Source of the DNA: an uncultured Opitutia bacterium
GTDB taxonomy: Bacteria; Verrucomicrobiota; Verrucomicrobiia; Opitutales; Opitutaceae
Assembly (NCBI GenBank): GCA_903896015.1
Contig: CAITWF010000059.1
Coordinates: forward strand, 1 to 64,000
DNA: 64,000 nt
Direction: 5' to 3'
The position numbers and the translations under genes are program-made. Positions 8,333 to 17,280 of the stretch are shown here, piece after piece. The notes beneath the pieces are model-generated. The model was given only the letters and a program-made list of their open reading frames with translations. It did not search any database and was not told the DNA's origin. How positions within the stretch are numbered: the stretch's first letter is position 1; each line of letters starts with the position of its first letter.

Positions 8333-10762
8333 GTGACCAACGATGATGCCCCTACTCAGCGCACCCAAGCGCTTGGGCCCTCCACGCGATCAGGATACGC
8401 GGCGGGCCAGGTGGTGTTTTCTCGCTACACGCTCGAGGCCCAGATCGGCCGCGGCGGAATGGGCGTGGTATGGCGGGCGCGCGATGGGAAACTCGATCGG
8501 CCCGTCGCCTTGAAGTTTTTGCCGCCCGAAGTTGCGGCGGACGCCGAGGCCGTGCGCGATCTGAAACTGGAGACGCGCCGCTGCCTGGAGCTGACCCACG
8601 CCAACATTGTTCGGGTCTACGATTTCATCGAGGAGGATTCGGGGGCTGCCATCGCGATGGAATATGTCGAGGGCGAAAGCCTCGCCAAAATCAAAGCCAA
8701 TGCCCCCGGCGGCTGCATTGCCGCCGCGGACCTCACGCCGTTCGTCGCGCAGCTTTGCGCCGCGCTTCGCTACGCCCACCAAGTGGCGAAAATCGCGCAT
8801 CATGATCTAAAGCCAGCCAACGTGCTGGTCACCTTGGACGGCGTGCTAAAGATCACCGACTTTGGCATCGCCCGCAGCCTGACTGAAACCCAGACGCGGC
8901 TCACCGGAAAAATCGGCAACACGAGCGGGACTCTGTACTACATGAGCCCGCAGCAGATTGCGGGGGAAAAGCCCACCGCCTCGGACGATCTGTACGCTCT
9001 GGGCGCCATGCTGTACGAACTTCTCGCGGGCAAGACCCCGTTTTTTCGCGGCGATGCGTTCAGCGTGCGCCAGCAGGTGCTGGAGCGCGCACCCGCTCCG
9101 CTCGAGGCGCATCGGCGCGAGGTGGGTTGCACCGGCGCGGAAATCCCGGCGGCCTGGTCGGAAACGATTCTGGCCTGTCTGGCCAAGAAGCCCGAGGGGC
9201 GTCCCGCTTCGGCTGACGAAGTGGCGATGCGGCTCGGCGTGGCCCTGGAGCCGATGGCGACCACGCGGGGCGGCGTCACCCTGACGAGCCTGTCGGGCCG
9301 CACGCTGGGCGGCGGTACCGGCCCACTCCCGCCGGCCCGTCGCTCCCTGGTGCCCTGGCTCTTGGCGATCGGCAGCGCGGTCATCGCCCTGACGGGCGCG
9401 GGAATTTATTTTGGCATTTACGTGCCCGAACAGGAGCGCCTCGTGGCGGAAGCGGAGCGAGCCCATCGCGCCGAGCTAAAGCTCCAAGCCGAGCGGGCCC
9501 ACCGCGCGGAGGAGCAACGACTAGCCGCCGAGGCCCAGGCACGGGAGGAACGCAAGAAACAGGAAGAGGCGCGGGCCCAGCTGGCCAAGGATCAGGAGGA
9601 AAACACGGCCATGATGGCCCGGATCGCGGCGCTCAGCGACACGACACCCCAAATGAAAATCAACGAGACAAATCGCGCCGTGCGCGACTACCTCCGCGTA
9701 GCGCCCGCCGCCTACCGCGATCAGGTAGAGAAAGCGTGGAACGATCGCCAGGCCGCATGGCGCGCCATCGCCGCGGCCAACCGTCCCGGCACCGTGGTGG
9801 TGGAGACCGATCCGGCCGGTGCGACGGTCGTGCTTTATCCCCGCAATCTGCGCAAGCAAAGCCCGGCGCTGTTCGAAGACGTGAAGCCCGGCGACGTCAG
9901 TCTGCACATCGAGAAAGACGGTTTCGAATCGAAGGACGTGCCCTATGCCGTCAAGCCAGGCGTCACCAACAAACTCGATCTGATCAAGCTCACGGCAATA
10001 TACGGCAATGCCACCATCACGAGCGATCCGCCGGACTTGTACGTCGTCGTCGAAGGCAACGGCAAGCGCGTGGACGGCCGCACGCCGTTCGACACCCCGT
10101 GGCTTCCTCCCGGCAATTACACGGTGAGCTATCAGCGCCGCGGCTGGCGCAACCCCGTGGTGAAAAACCTCATAATCGAGCGGGGCAAGCAGACCAAGGT
10201 GTCCGCCGACCTGAATGGATTCAATCTGGTGTTCCGCAGTGTTCCGGCCGGGGCCACCGTGTCGGTCGACAATGGGACTCCCTTCACACTCACCGAGCCC
10301 CTGCCGGCCAAGGCCGTCGAGCCGCGCACCTTCCAAATCACCGCCGTCCGTGAGGGCTATGAACCGTACAGCAAGGCTATCACGGTCACGAAAAACGACA
10401 CCATCGTGATTCAGCTCACCGAGAAGCCGCTGCCCCATGCGCTGCGACGAATCATTGGCACGCACTGGCATTACGAGTCGTTCAGCACCAACGCGGAATT
10501 AAACTTCAATCTGCAAGGCCACATCACGGGCACGCACCGCGCAGTCCTGGGCAGCACGGAACGCGACGTGGGTGCAGCGGAGTCGTTCAACGCCACCACC
10601 AACACGTTCACGGCTTACTTTACCAATAACCCGAAATACCCCCTTTATGCAGGCACGGTCCAAATCAAGATCGTCGACGACGATCACCTCGCAGTCAGCT
10701 GGACCATCGACGGCTCGAAGGAAAATTTAGTCTTCGAGCGGGAAAAGGTCAAAAAGCCGTGA
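8333..10762 (+). CDS. Membrane Ser/Thr protein kinase with PEGA repeats
   Basis: The GTG start gives 809 residues. The kinase domain occupies about 30-305: GRGGMGVVW at 39-47, catalytic Lys61 in VALKF, HHDLKPAN (the usual HRD with His for Arg), DFG, and SGTLYYMSPQQ. A single membrane segment lies at about 344-366 (PWLLAIGSAVIALTGAGIYF), followed by a charged coiled coil to about 430. Then come three PEGA-type beta repeats (GTVVVETDPAGATVVL; GNATITSDPPDLYVVV; FRSVPAGATVSVD) and a C-terminal beta-rich region. The kinase is cytoplasmic and the PEGA part external. It is coupled to the next gene by a 4-base overlap. Confidence 0.92.
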   Translation: MTNDDAPTQRTQALGPSTRSGYAAGQVVFSRYTLEAQIGRGGMGVVWRARDGKLDRPVALKFLPPEVAADAEAVRDLKLETRRCLELTHANIVRVYDFIEEDSGAAIAMEYVEGESLAKIKANAPGGCIAAADLTPFVAQLCAALRYAHQVAKIAHHDLKPANVLVTLDGVLKITDFGIARSLTETQTRLTGKIGNTSGTLYYMSPQQIAGEKPTASDDLYALGAMLYELLAGKTPFFRGDAFSVRQQVLERAPAPLEAHRREVGCTGAEIPAAWSETILACLAKKPEGRPASADEVAMRLGVALEPMATTRGGVTLTSLSGRTLGGGTGPLPPARRSLVPWLLAIGSAVIALTGAGIYFGIYVPEQERLVAEAERAHRAELKLQAERAHRAEEQRLAAEAQAREERKKQEEARAQLAKDQEENTAMMARIAALSDTTPQMKINETNRAVRDYLRVAPAAYRDQVEKAWNDRQAAWRAIAAANRPGTVVVETDPAGATVVLYPRNLRKQSPALFEDVKPGDVSLHIEKDGFESKDVPYAVKPGVTNKLDLIKLTAIYGNATITSDPPDLYVVVEGNGKRVDGRTPFDTPWLPPGNYTVSYQRRGWRNPVVKNLIIERGKQTKVSADLNGFNLVFRSVPAGATVSVDNGTPFTLTEPLPAKAVEPRTFQITAVREGYEPYSKAITVTKNDTIVIQLTEKPLPHALRRIIGTHWHYESFSTNAELNFNLQGHITGTHRAVLGSTERDVGAAESFNATTNTFTAYFTNNPKYPLYAGTVQIKIVDDDHLAVSWTIDGSKENLVFEREKVKKP

Positions 10763-12717
10763 CCGCGACGGCCACGTCCCAAGCGCAACTGCTGTCGTCT
10801 GCGAAGCTGCGACTGACCGAACGGCTGGTCCGCGCCCGCCCCGAGCCCGACGCGGTGATCCTGCGTGCCGTCGGCGGGGAAAAACGGCTCGTGGTGAGTC
10901 CGGCGCACGCGGGCATTTTGACGGAGGGCTTTGCCGAGTTTCGCACGGTGCCGGAAGTGCTCGTCCGGACAATCGCGGAAGGCCGCTGCCCGCCCCTGCG
11001 CGAGTTTTACGAGCTCGTAGTGCAGGCGCACGCAGCCGGCGTGTTGCTGACCGAACCGACGCCTGTCGAACCGCCGGACGTCGTCCGCTGGCCGGTTCAG
11101 CTGCCCGCTCGCTGGTTGATGCCCGTCGCGACGGGCGGCGCGGTGGTCAGCCTCGGCTTTCTGGCGTTTACGGTCCCGCAGTGGCGCGGGCCCGAGAGCG
11201 CGCTGGAGGTGGTGGGCGGCTGGCTGCTTGCGTGTGCGCTGCTGAGCCTCGGCGCGTTGCTCGCGGCCTGCGTAATCGCGGCCTGCGGGGAAGTCCGCGC
11301 CCTGGGCCTGCATTGGCGCACCCGCTTTCCGCACTTTCGGATCGACTCCACGGAGGCGGCCATGGGCGGCCGCGAGTGCGAGGCGGCCGTCGGGGCGGCG
11401 CGGGCCCTGCCCGTGCTCGTCGGCGCAGCAATCGCGGCGGCACGTGCGCCCGGCTGGGTGCCCGCGTTGTGCGGCGGCTCGCTATTTATCCTCGCGCCCT
11501 TCGGTCATTCGGCCGCCCGGCAGTGGCTCGCTGCGCGCCGCAAGTCACCGAACTATTCCATTCGCACTGATTTTCTTTTCGAGCCGGTCCGCGAGGATTT
11601 GTGGGCCCGCGGCGTGGCGCGGCTCCGGGCCTTTGTAGCGGAGTTTGGCTGGCTGGGCCTCGTCTGGACCCTCGTATGGGGCGGGTGGTCGTTCGTCGCG
11701 TTCACGCATTGCATGCCGAAGACCGCCGCGGCGATCATGGCGGGCGTACGGGGCGCGCCACCGCCCGTGCACCTCGGGGCCGAATATCTGCTCGTCGGCG
11801 CGCTCGCCCTCGGCGTGATCGTATCGGCTTGGGCCGGCCTAAAGCACTGGCTGCTGGCGCGGGCGCGCACCAAACCCCTGCGTGGTGCCGATGCGCGCGA
11901 GCCACACCGTTCCCCTTTGACCGGCGAGCGGGCCGAAATGCTCGCGCAGGCACCGCTGTTCGCGAGGCTAGCCCCCGACGAACGCGCGGCGGTCGCCGCC
12001 GCCATGGAATTGGTCACGTGCGAGCGCGGCGATGAAGTCATCCGCGAGGACGAGCCGGGCGATGATTTTTTCCTTCTCATCGAGGGCGAACTCGAAGTGC
12101 GGAAACGGCTGCCCGCGAAACGCCGCTCAGCGACAATCGGCTGGCTCGGACCAGGTGATTGCTGCGGTGAAATCGCACTGCTGGAAAACACCACGCGCAC
12201 CGTCACCCTGGTCGCGAGCCGGCCCTCGCGGCTGCTGCGGCTCAGGCGGGCTGAATTCGATCGCCTCGTCGTCGGTCGCCTCGGTGCCGCACCCATCCGC
12301 GAGCTCCTGCAGCATGCTCGGTTTCTGGGGCGGCTCACTTTCACGGTCGGCTGGTCGTTTACCGATTTGGTGAAACTGGCCCAGCGCTGCCGGACCGTGC
12401 GGGTCGATGTGAACCAAGCGCCCATCATCCGGGGCGAACCGAATCTGTGGTTCTACCTCATCTACGACGGCGCGTTCGAGGCGCGGGACGGGGCACGGTT
12501 CTTGCGGCGCATGGGTCCGGGCGATTATTTCGGGGAGATTAGCCTGCTTGAGGGTTGGCCGGCGACCGCGACCGTGGTGGCCATCGAAGAGAGCCGCTGC
12601 CTCGCGCTCGGACGGACGGATTTCCTCGCGCTGTTCGCCCGGGACTTTCGGCTCGGCCTGCGGCTGGAGGCGATCGCCGAGCAGCGCCGCGGCGATAAAA
12701 TCTTTGTGTCGCGCTGA
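10759..12717 (+). CDS. Multi-pass membrane protein with two cyclic-nucleotide-binding domains
   Basis: A 652-residue protein starting with GTG inside the kinase stop. The N-terminal about 110 residues are soluble. Several hydrophobic segments follow between about 115 and 375. Two cNMP-binding folds come next: about 395-515 (GDEVIREDEPGDDFFLLIEGELEV, then GPGDCCGEIALLENTTRTVTLVA) and about 540-645 (MGPGDYFGEISLLEGWPATATV). The layout recalls M50-peptidase/cNBD fusions, but I find no HExxH motif, so any peptidase ancestry would be degenerate. Gene order suggests it reads a nucleotide made by the cyclase that ends 10 bases downstream on the opposite strand. Function is otherwise unknown. Confidence 0.75.
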   Translation: MTATATSQAQLLSSAKLRLTERLVRARPEPDAVILRAVGGEKRLVVSPAHAGILTEGFAEFRTVPEVLVRTIAEGRCPPLREFYELVVQAHAAGVLLTEPTPVEPPDVVRWPVQLPARWLMPVATGGAVVSLGFLAFTVPQWRGPESALEVVGGWLLACALLSLGALLAACVIAACGEVRALGLHWRTRFPHFRIDSTEAAMGGRECEAAVGAARALPVLVGAAIAAARAPGWVPALCGGSLFILAPFGHSAARQWLAARRKSPNYSIRTDFLFEPVREDLWARGVARLRAFVAEFGWLGLVWTLVWGGWSFVAFTHCMPKTAAAIMAGVRGAPPPVHLGAEYLLVGALALGVIVSAWAGLKHWLLARARTKPLRGADAREPHRSPLTGERAEMLAQAPLFARLAPDERAAVAAAMELVTCERGDEVIREDEPGDDFFLLIEGELEVRKRLPAKRRSATIGWLGPGDCCGEIALLENTTRTVTLVASRPSRLLRLRRAEFDRLVVGRLGAAPIRELLQHARFLGRLTFTVGWSFTDLVKLAQRCRTVRVDVNQAPIIRGEPNLWFYLIYDGAFEARDGARFLRRMGPGDYFGEISLLEGWPATATVVAIEESRCLALGRTDFLALFARDFRLGLRLEAIAEQRRGDKIFVSR

Positions 12718-12727
12718 GCTCCGGTCG

Positions 12728-13588
12728 CTACGTGCGGGCCAGCTTGTAGAGCGCGTGCTCGCCAGGGAATCCATCGAGCGGGTGCGAGCCCACCGGCTCG
12801 CACCGGCATTCCGGCGGCAGCGCCGCGAGTGCCGCCGCGCTCACGATCGAATCGTCGCCGAGCTTCGAGCAGACCTTCTCCATGCGGAAAACGTAAATGA
12901 CATCGGAGCCGGACAGATTGTCCGCCCCACCGGCGCCGCCGGAGACGCTGGCCATGCCGTGGTGGAGTACCAGTCGAAAGTCGGGATTTCGCGCCTGCTG
13001 GAGCACCGCCAGTTCGCGCATCGCCGCGGCCACCCGGGCCGCGCGCTGATCGTCGTGCACCCAGTAGGCAAAGATCGCGTCGCCGAGAAACTTATCCACT
13101 GTGCCACCAGCGGCCTCGATCACGTCACGACATTGCCGCAGCCACGTGCCAACGTTTTGGGCCAGAACGTCGATGTCCAGCTGATTGGCGAGCGCGGTAT
13201 AACGCTTGATATCAAGCATCAGAAACCAGCAGCGCTGGCTCGCTCGCACCGGCACGGTCGCTGGAATCTCCGTATCGGCGGCCAATCCAAAGGCATTAAA
13301 CTCCATCTTGAAAGTGAACTCCTCTTCCCCGATGCGGATGCCGTCGCCGCTTTTCAGGCGCGCCGGGATTGTCACGCGCTTGCCGTTCAGCAGGGTGCCG
13401 TTGGTGCTGCCCAAATCGGCGAGCCAATACTCCAAATGCTGATCCGCTCTTTGCGCGTGAATGTGGGCATGGCGGCGCGAGGCGCTGGTGGACATGAGGC
13501 GCACCTCATTGCTCGACGACCGGCCGAAATGGCAGTTGGACTCGATCGGGATTTGGCGCCCGTCGGAAGTTTCGATCCACGCGTTCAT
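12728..13588 (-). CDS. FHA domain-class III adenylate cyclase
   Basis: 286 residues. The FHA phosphothreonine-binding domain has FGRSSSNEVRL at 21-31, SRRH at 37-40 and GSTNGT at 60-65. A class III cyclase domain follows from about 118: metal Asp126 in LDIKRYTAL, and VDKFLGDAIFAYW at 164-176, which supplies a Lys at the base-selecting position (favouring ATP) and Asp170. There is no membrane segment. The FHA domain gives a simple route for the Ser/Thr kinase of the neighbouring operon to control cAMP synthesis, and the two-cNBD protein could be the receiver. The gene is convergent with that operon. Domain calls are secure, the circuit is inferred. Confidence 0.88.
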   Translation of the reverse strand: MNAWIETSDGRQIPIESNCHFGRSSSNEVRLMSTSASRRHAHIHAQRADQHLEYWLADLGSTNGTLLNGKRVTIPARLKSGDGIRIGEEEFTFKMEFNAFGLAADTEIPATVPVRASQRCWFLMLDIKRYTALANQLDIDVLAQNVGTWLRQCRDVIEAAGGTVDKFLGDAIFAYWVHDDQRAARVAAAMRELAVLQQARNPDFRLVLHHGMASVSGGAGGADNLSGSDVIYVFRMEKVCSKLGDDSIVSAAALAALPPECRCEPVGSHPLDGFPGEHALYKLART

Positions 13589-13675
13589 GCCTGCATAGCG
13601 TAGATGCCGGACTCCTAAAAACCAGCCCCGAACGCGCCACCTCTCACATTTTGGGGCGGTTTTTCTGAAACGAAA

Positions 13676-13718
13676 TTCAGGATCGCTTCAGTTTGGTTTC
13701 AGCCGGCCCAACTACGTT
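13676..13718 (+). promoter_or_regulatory. Triple 11-bp repeat operator and -10 before the TonB receptor
   Basis: Three direct repeats, ATTCAGGATCG, CTTCAGTTTGG and TTTCAGCCGGC, have their TTCAG cores at 13676, 13687 and 13698, exactly 11 bases apart. A -10-like TACGTT begins 15 bases after the start of the last core (13713). The ATG of the receptor is at 13747. The arrangement is that of PhoB/OmpR-family activator sites, which replace the -35 element. The same structure precedes four other units of this locus. Confidence 0.8.
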
Positions 13719-13746
13719 GGCAGCCCCTAACCGTAGTTACCCAATT

Positions 13747-16038
13747 ATGAAAACCCGAGTCCCCTACCGGGCGTCCGTGTCCTCGCACATGGTCGCGTCC
13801 GCGTTGCTCATTTCGCTTGGCGCCATCGCGCCGGCATTCGCCCAGTCCACGCCGCCTGCCACCAAGGCCGGCGACGAGGTCGTGCAACTCGACGCCTTCA
13901 AAGTCACGACGTCCATCGAGAGCTACCACCAAACAAGTTCATCCATGGCCTCGAAGCTGCCGATGGACACGAAGGAACTCGCATCCTCGCTCTCCATCCT
14001 GAACGCCTCCGCGATCACCGATCGCAACGCCGTGGTCCTCACCGATGTCGTCGCCTATGTTGTCGGCGCGACCGCCTCGCAGAATTCCGTGAACGGCTTC
14101 TCGTTCCGTGGCTTTCCCAACACCGGCAGCTACACGCAGAATATCCAATACGATGGCCTCATGGGCGCGACGCTCAAGAAAGGCGGCGCCAGCGCTTCCA
14201 ACGTCGACAGTCTCGAGTTCCTCAAGGGCCCCAACGGCGTGCTCTACGGCCAGATGAACCCCGGCGGCCTGCTCAACATCGTCACGAAAAATCCCAAGGA
14301 AATCTCGGAGACGACCGTGCGCACCACCGTCTCCACGTTCGCCGGCAACTTCAATAACTTCGGCGACAAGACCAACGAGACGATCAGCCTCGACACCACG
14401 GGCCCGGTGGGCACCAGCACACATTTGTTCTATCGCCTCGTCGTCGACACTGGCCACCAACCGTCCTCCCGCCCGGGCAACTGGGATAACGCCCTGTCGA
14501 TCTACCCCGCGCTCACCTACAAATGGAACGCCGAAACCCAGCTTCAGCTCAAATTTGAGTCGAGCGAGGATTTCCGCCGCCAAGATGATGGCGTAACTCC
14601 CATTTTCACAAACAAGGTGGCATTCGGCCCGACCGCATATTACTACACCGCGCCGCTCGACACCGTTTATGAGGACGCCAAGGACAAGGCGACCGACCGC
14701 GGCTCCGCCGCCGCGATGAAATTCCAGACCATCCTTCCCGGCGACTGGACGCTTCGCGTTCAGAGCCGCTCGGTGTGGCATCTCGATGTCGTTCGTGAAC
14801 TCACCATCAACAACGCGAATGTCTTCAATCCCACGTCCGCGTTTGCCAACCCAGCGTCCACGCTGCGCCGGCAATATAACTACGTGAAGAACGGCCACCG
14901 CTACAATTTCGTCGACGCCAACATCTATCATACGTTCACCACCGGCAAACTCACCCAAATCGTCCTTGCCGGTGTCGGCGGCGGCGGCGAGTTTTTCGGC
15001 AACAGCCGCCTCGCCTTCGGACCCAACCAACTCGTCGCACAGGCCGTCACCCTTACGAATCCGCTCCTCGATCAGTTCGCTTATCCGGCCGACGGCACCG
15101 GCGCGACCAACCAAGTGACATGGCAGAACGCCTTCGGCCAATACATCTCCGATCAAATCAAGTTCGGTGACTCGCTCCACCTTTCCGCCGGCTTCCGCCA
15201 CGATCGCCAGCGCGTTCATGGCGCCAACACCCTCGCGCCCGCGCTCACCACCTTCGCCACCGAACTCAAGGCCAACACCAAGCAGCTCGGCCTCGTCTAC
15301 GATCTCACCAGCAACATCTCCGCCTACACCAGCTGGAGCCAGTCGATCAAGCCGCAGACCAACATCGCCTTTGATGCGAGCGGCAACTCCACGTTCCCGC
15401 CCGAAACCGGCGAGCAATACGAAGGCGGCCTCAAGTTCGACAATGCGAGCAAAAACCTGAACGTCACCATCGCCGGCTACGAAATCAACCGCACCAACGT
15501 CGTGGTCGCGTCCGGCACCAACTTCACCGTCGCCACAGGCGCCGCGCAAGTCGGCCAGGCCATCTCCCGCCTTGACGGAAAGCAGACCAGCAAAGGCATC
15601 GAAACCGAAATCCAATGGCAGCCGATTCCTAACTGGCAGCTTCAGGCCGGCTACGCCTACTCCAAGGCGATCATCGCCGCCTCACTTAAAAACCCCACAA
15701 CCGTCGGCATGGATCTCGCCAACGCCCCGCGCGTCTCCGGGAATTTCTGGACCCGCTACAACTTCAAGGACGGCGGCCTCAAGGGTTTTGGCGTCGGCAC
15801 CGGCGTGATCTACGTCGGCAAAGCCTGGGCCGGCGATCCCACCACGACCGTCTATTACAATATGCCCGGCTATGCCCGCGTCGACAGCTCCGCCTACTAC
15901 GTGTGGAAAAAGTACCGCTTCTCACTCAATATCCAAAATCTCCTCGATCGCCGCTACATCTCCTCGGCGCAAAGCGCGCTCACGCTGAACATGGGCGAGG
16001 AACGCAAGTTCACCTTCTCGGCGTCGACGAAATTCTGA
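13747..16038 (+). CDS. TonB-dependent outer-membrane receptor (siderophore-receptor type)
   Basis: 763 residues from the ATG at 13747; the frame is open from 13693 but without a good start. A signal peptide ends near AFAQS, followed by the N-terminal motif VVQLDAFKV typical of this phylum. The plug domain has RGFPNTGSY and SLEFLKGPNGVLYGQMNPGGLLNIVTKNP. The beta barrel follows and ends in the C-terminal Phe of ASTKF. The plug motifs fit ferric-siderophore-type receptors, but the ligand cannot be read from sequence. It has its own triple-repeat operator and an intrinsic terminator, and stands directly before the solute-binding protein array with the same kind of operator, so it is probably the outer-membrane gate of that system. 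Confidence 0.93.
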   Translation: MKTRVPYRASVSSHMVASALLISLGAIAPAFAQSTPPATKAGDEVVQLDAFKVTTSIESYHQTSSSMASKLPMDTKELASSLSILNASAITDRNAVVLTDVVAYVVGATASQNSVNGFSFRGFPNTGSYTQNIQYDGLMGATLKKGGASASNVDSLEFLKGPNGVLYGQMNPGGLLNIVTKNPKEISETTVRTTVSTFAGNFNNFGDKTNETISLDTTGPVGTSTHLFYRLVVDTGHQPSSRPGNWDNALSIYPALTYKWNAETQLQLKFESSEDFRRQDDGVTPIFTNKVAFGPTAYYYTAPLDTVYEDAKDKATDRGSAAAMKFQTILPGDWTLRVQSRSVWHLDVVRELTINNANVFNPTSAFANPASTLRRQYNYVKNGHRYNFVDANIYHTFTTGKLTQIVLAGVGGGGEFFGNSRLAFGPNQLVAQAVTLTNPLLDQFAYPADGTGATNQVTWQNAFGQYISDQIKFGDSLHLSAGFRHDRQRVHGANTLAPALTTFATELKANTKQLGLVYDLTSNISAYTSWSQSIKPQTNIAFDASGNSTFPPETGEQYEGGLKFDNASKNLNVTIAGYEINRTNVVVASGTNFTVATGAAQVGQAISRLDGKQTSKGIETEIQWQPIPNWQLQAGYAYSKAIIAASLKNPTTVGMDLANAPRVSGNFWTRYNFKDGGLKGFGVGTGVIYVGKAWAGDPTTTVYYNMPGYARVDSSAYYVWKKYRFSLNIQNLLDRRYISSAQSALTLNMGEERKFTFSASTKF

Positions 16039-16062
16039 GTTTTCCACCGAACGTTCCCTTTC

Positions 16063-16096
16063 AAAAACCGCGTCCGAGCTCGGACGCGGTTTTTTT
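16063..16096 (+). terminator. Rho-independent terminator after the TonB receptor
   Basis: A perfect palindrome, ACCGCGTCCG-AGCT-CGGACGCGGT, is flanked by A5 on the left and T7 on the right. Being A/T-flanked on both sides, it can form in either direction, but only the plus-strand gene ends here. It isolates the receptor transcript from the SBP operon, which has its own promoter box 40 bases later. Confidence 0.9.
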
Positions 16097-16131
16097 GCGA
16101 CCGACCGCTCCCGCGTTTGCCTAAAGCGGAA

Positions 16132-16174
16132 TTCAGGCGGCGTTCAGCGCCGGTTCATGTTTTCGCCGCATGCT
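16132..16174 (+). promoter_or_regulatory. Triple 11-bp repeat operator and -10 before SBP operon 1
   Basis: The repeats ATTCAGGCGGC, GTTCAGCGCCG and GTTCATGTTTT have cores at 16132, 16143 and 16154, 11 bases apart. CATGCT begins 15 bases after the last core start (16169). The first gene starts at 16201. Same architecture as the receptor promoter. Confidence 0.8.
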
Positions 16175-16200
16175 CCTTCCTGCCTTCACCCCGACCCGCC

Positions 16201-17280
16201 ATGATCACTTCTCGCCGGCGCCCCCTCTTCCTTGGTCTCGCCCTCGCCGCACGTCTCACGATCGGCCTGCACGCGCAGACGTTCGATCTCTCGGGACTGC
16301 CGGCCTACGGCGAAGGCGAATCAAAACAACACGGCGTGATTCGCTTTCACGACACCGAGCTCACCCAGCACCTCGTCCATATCTGGCAGGATCGTTTTCT
16401 AAAAATCCATCCACTGGTTCGCTACTCGGAATATACGGTGCCCGCCTGGTTCAGCGGTCTTTGTGCCGGCACCGCCGATCTTGCCGTCACCGGCCACGAC
16501 GCGTGGCGCTCCGATCTCAAGGCCTTCGAGAGCATGTACGGATATCCGCCGCTCGAAATCATGATCGCGACCGGCGGCTTCAACCTCCGCAAGGGTAACA
16601 CGCCCGGTCTCATCGTTTTTTTAAACAAGGACAACCCGCTCCCCGGACTCACGCTCGATCAGCTCGACGGCATTTTCGGCGCCGAGCGCAGCGGAGGCTG
16701 GGTCGGCACCCGGTGGACGACGGCTGCCGCGCGCGGCCCCGAGAAAAACCTCCGCACCTGGGGTCAGCTGGGCCTCACTGGCGAATTTGCGGACAAACCG
16801 ATCACCCTCTTCGGCATTGATGCGACGCTGAGCGGCTGGTCGGGTCTCGTGCAGCGCGTTGTCTTCCGCGGCGGCGACAAGTGGAATCCCGCCATCCATG
16901 AGCTCGTGCGCGGCGGCGCGGAGATTCCCGCCGATGAACAAATCGTAGCCAGTGTCGCCGCCGACCGCTTCGCAATCGGTTTCAGCTTCATGCGGGTTGT
17001 CGAAAAAAATCCCGGCGTAAAACCGCTCGCACTTGCGGCCACGCCCTCGGGGGCCTTGGTCGCGCCGAGCAACGAAAGCTTTTTCGCGCGCACTTATCCT
17101 CTGGTCAACGCCGTCTATATTTACCTCAACCGCCCGCCCGGTCAGCCGGTCGCGCCGCGCCTTAGGGAGTTTCTCACCTACGTGCTGAGCCGCGAAGGCC
17201 AGCGCGACATCGCCGAGGACGGCATGTTCATCCCCCTAAACCCCGCGGCCGCGAGCGAACAACTCGCGAAACTGCAATGA
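16201..17280 (+). CDS. Secreted PstS-like solute-binding protein (array member 1)
   Basis: 359 residues from the ATG at 16201 (the frame opens at 16117 but upstream is promoter). A signal peptide ends near LHAQT. The body has the PBP-like-2/PstS-type landmarks of the whole array: ADLAVTGHDAW, then FLNKDNPLPGLTLDQLDGIFGAE, then PEKNLRTWGQLGLTGEFADKP, and near the C-terminus REFLTYVLSREGQ. The loop after the KPITLFG strand, where true PstS carries the phosphate-gripping GSGT motif, reads IDATLSGWSG instead. It is expected to bind a small ligand in the periplasm or at the cell surface. It overlaps the next gene by ATGA. Confidence 0.85.
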   Translation: MITSRRRPLFLGLALAARLTIGLHAQTFDLSGLPAYGEGESKQHGVIRFHDTELTQHLVHIWQDRFLKIHPLVRYSEYTVPAWFSGLCAGTADLAVTGHDAWRSDLKAFESMYGYPPLEIMIATGGFNLRKGNTPGLIVFLNKDNPLPGLTLDQLDGIFGAERSGGWVGTRWTTAAARGPEKNLRTWGQLGLTGEFADKPITLFGIDATLSGWSGLVQRVVFRGGDKWNPAIHELVRGGAEIPADEQIVASVAADRFAIGFSFMRVVEKNPGVKPLALAATPSGALVAPSNESFFARTYPLVNAVYIYLNRPPGQPVAPRLREFLTYVLSREGQRDIAEDGMFIPLNPAAASEQLAKLQ

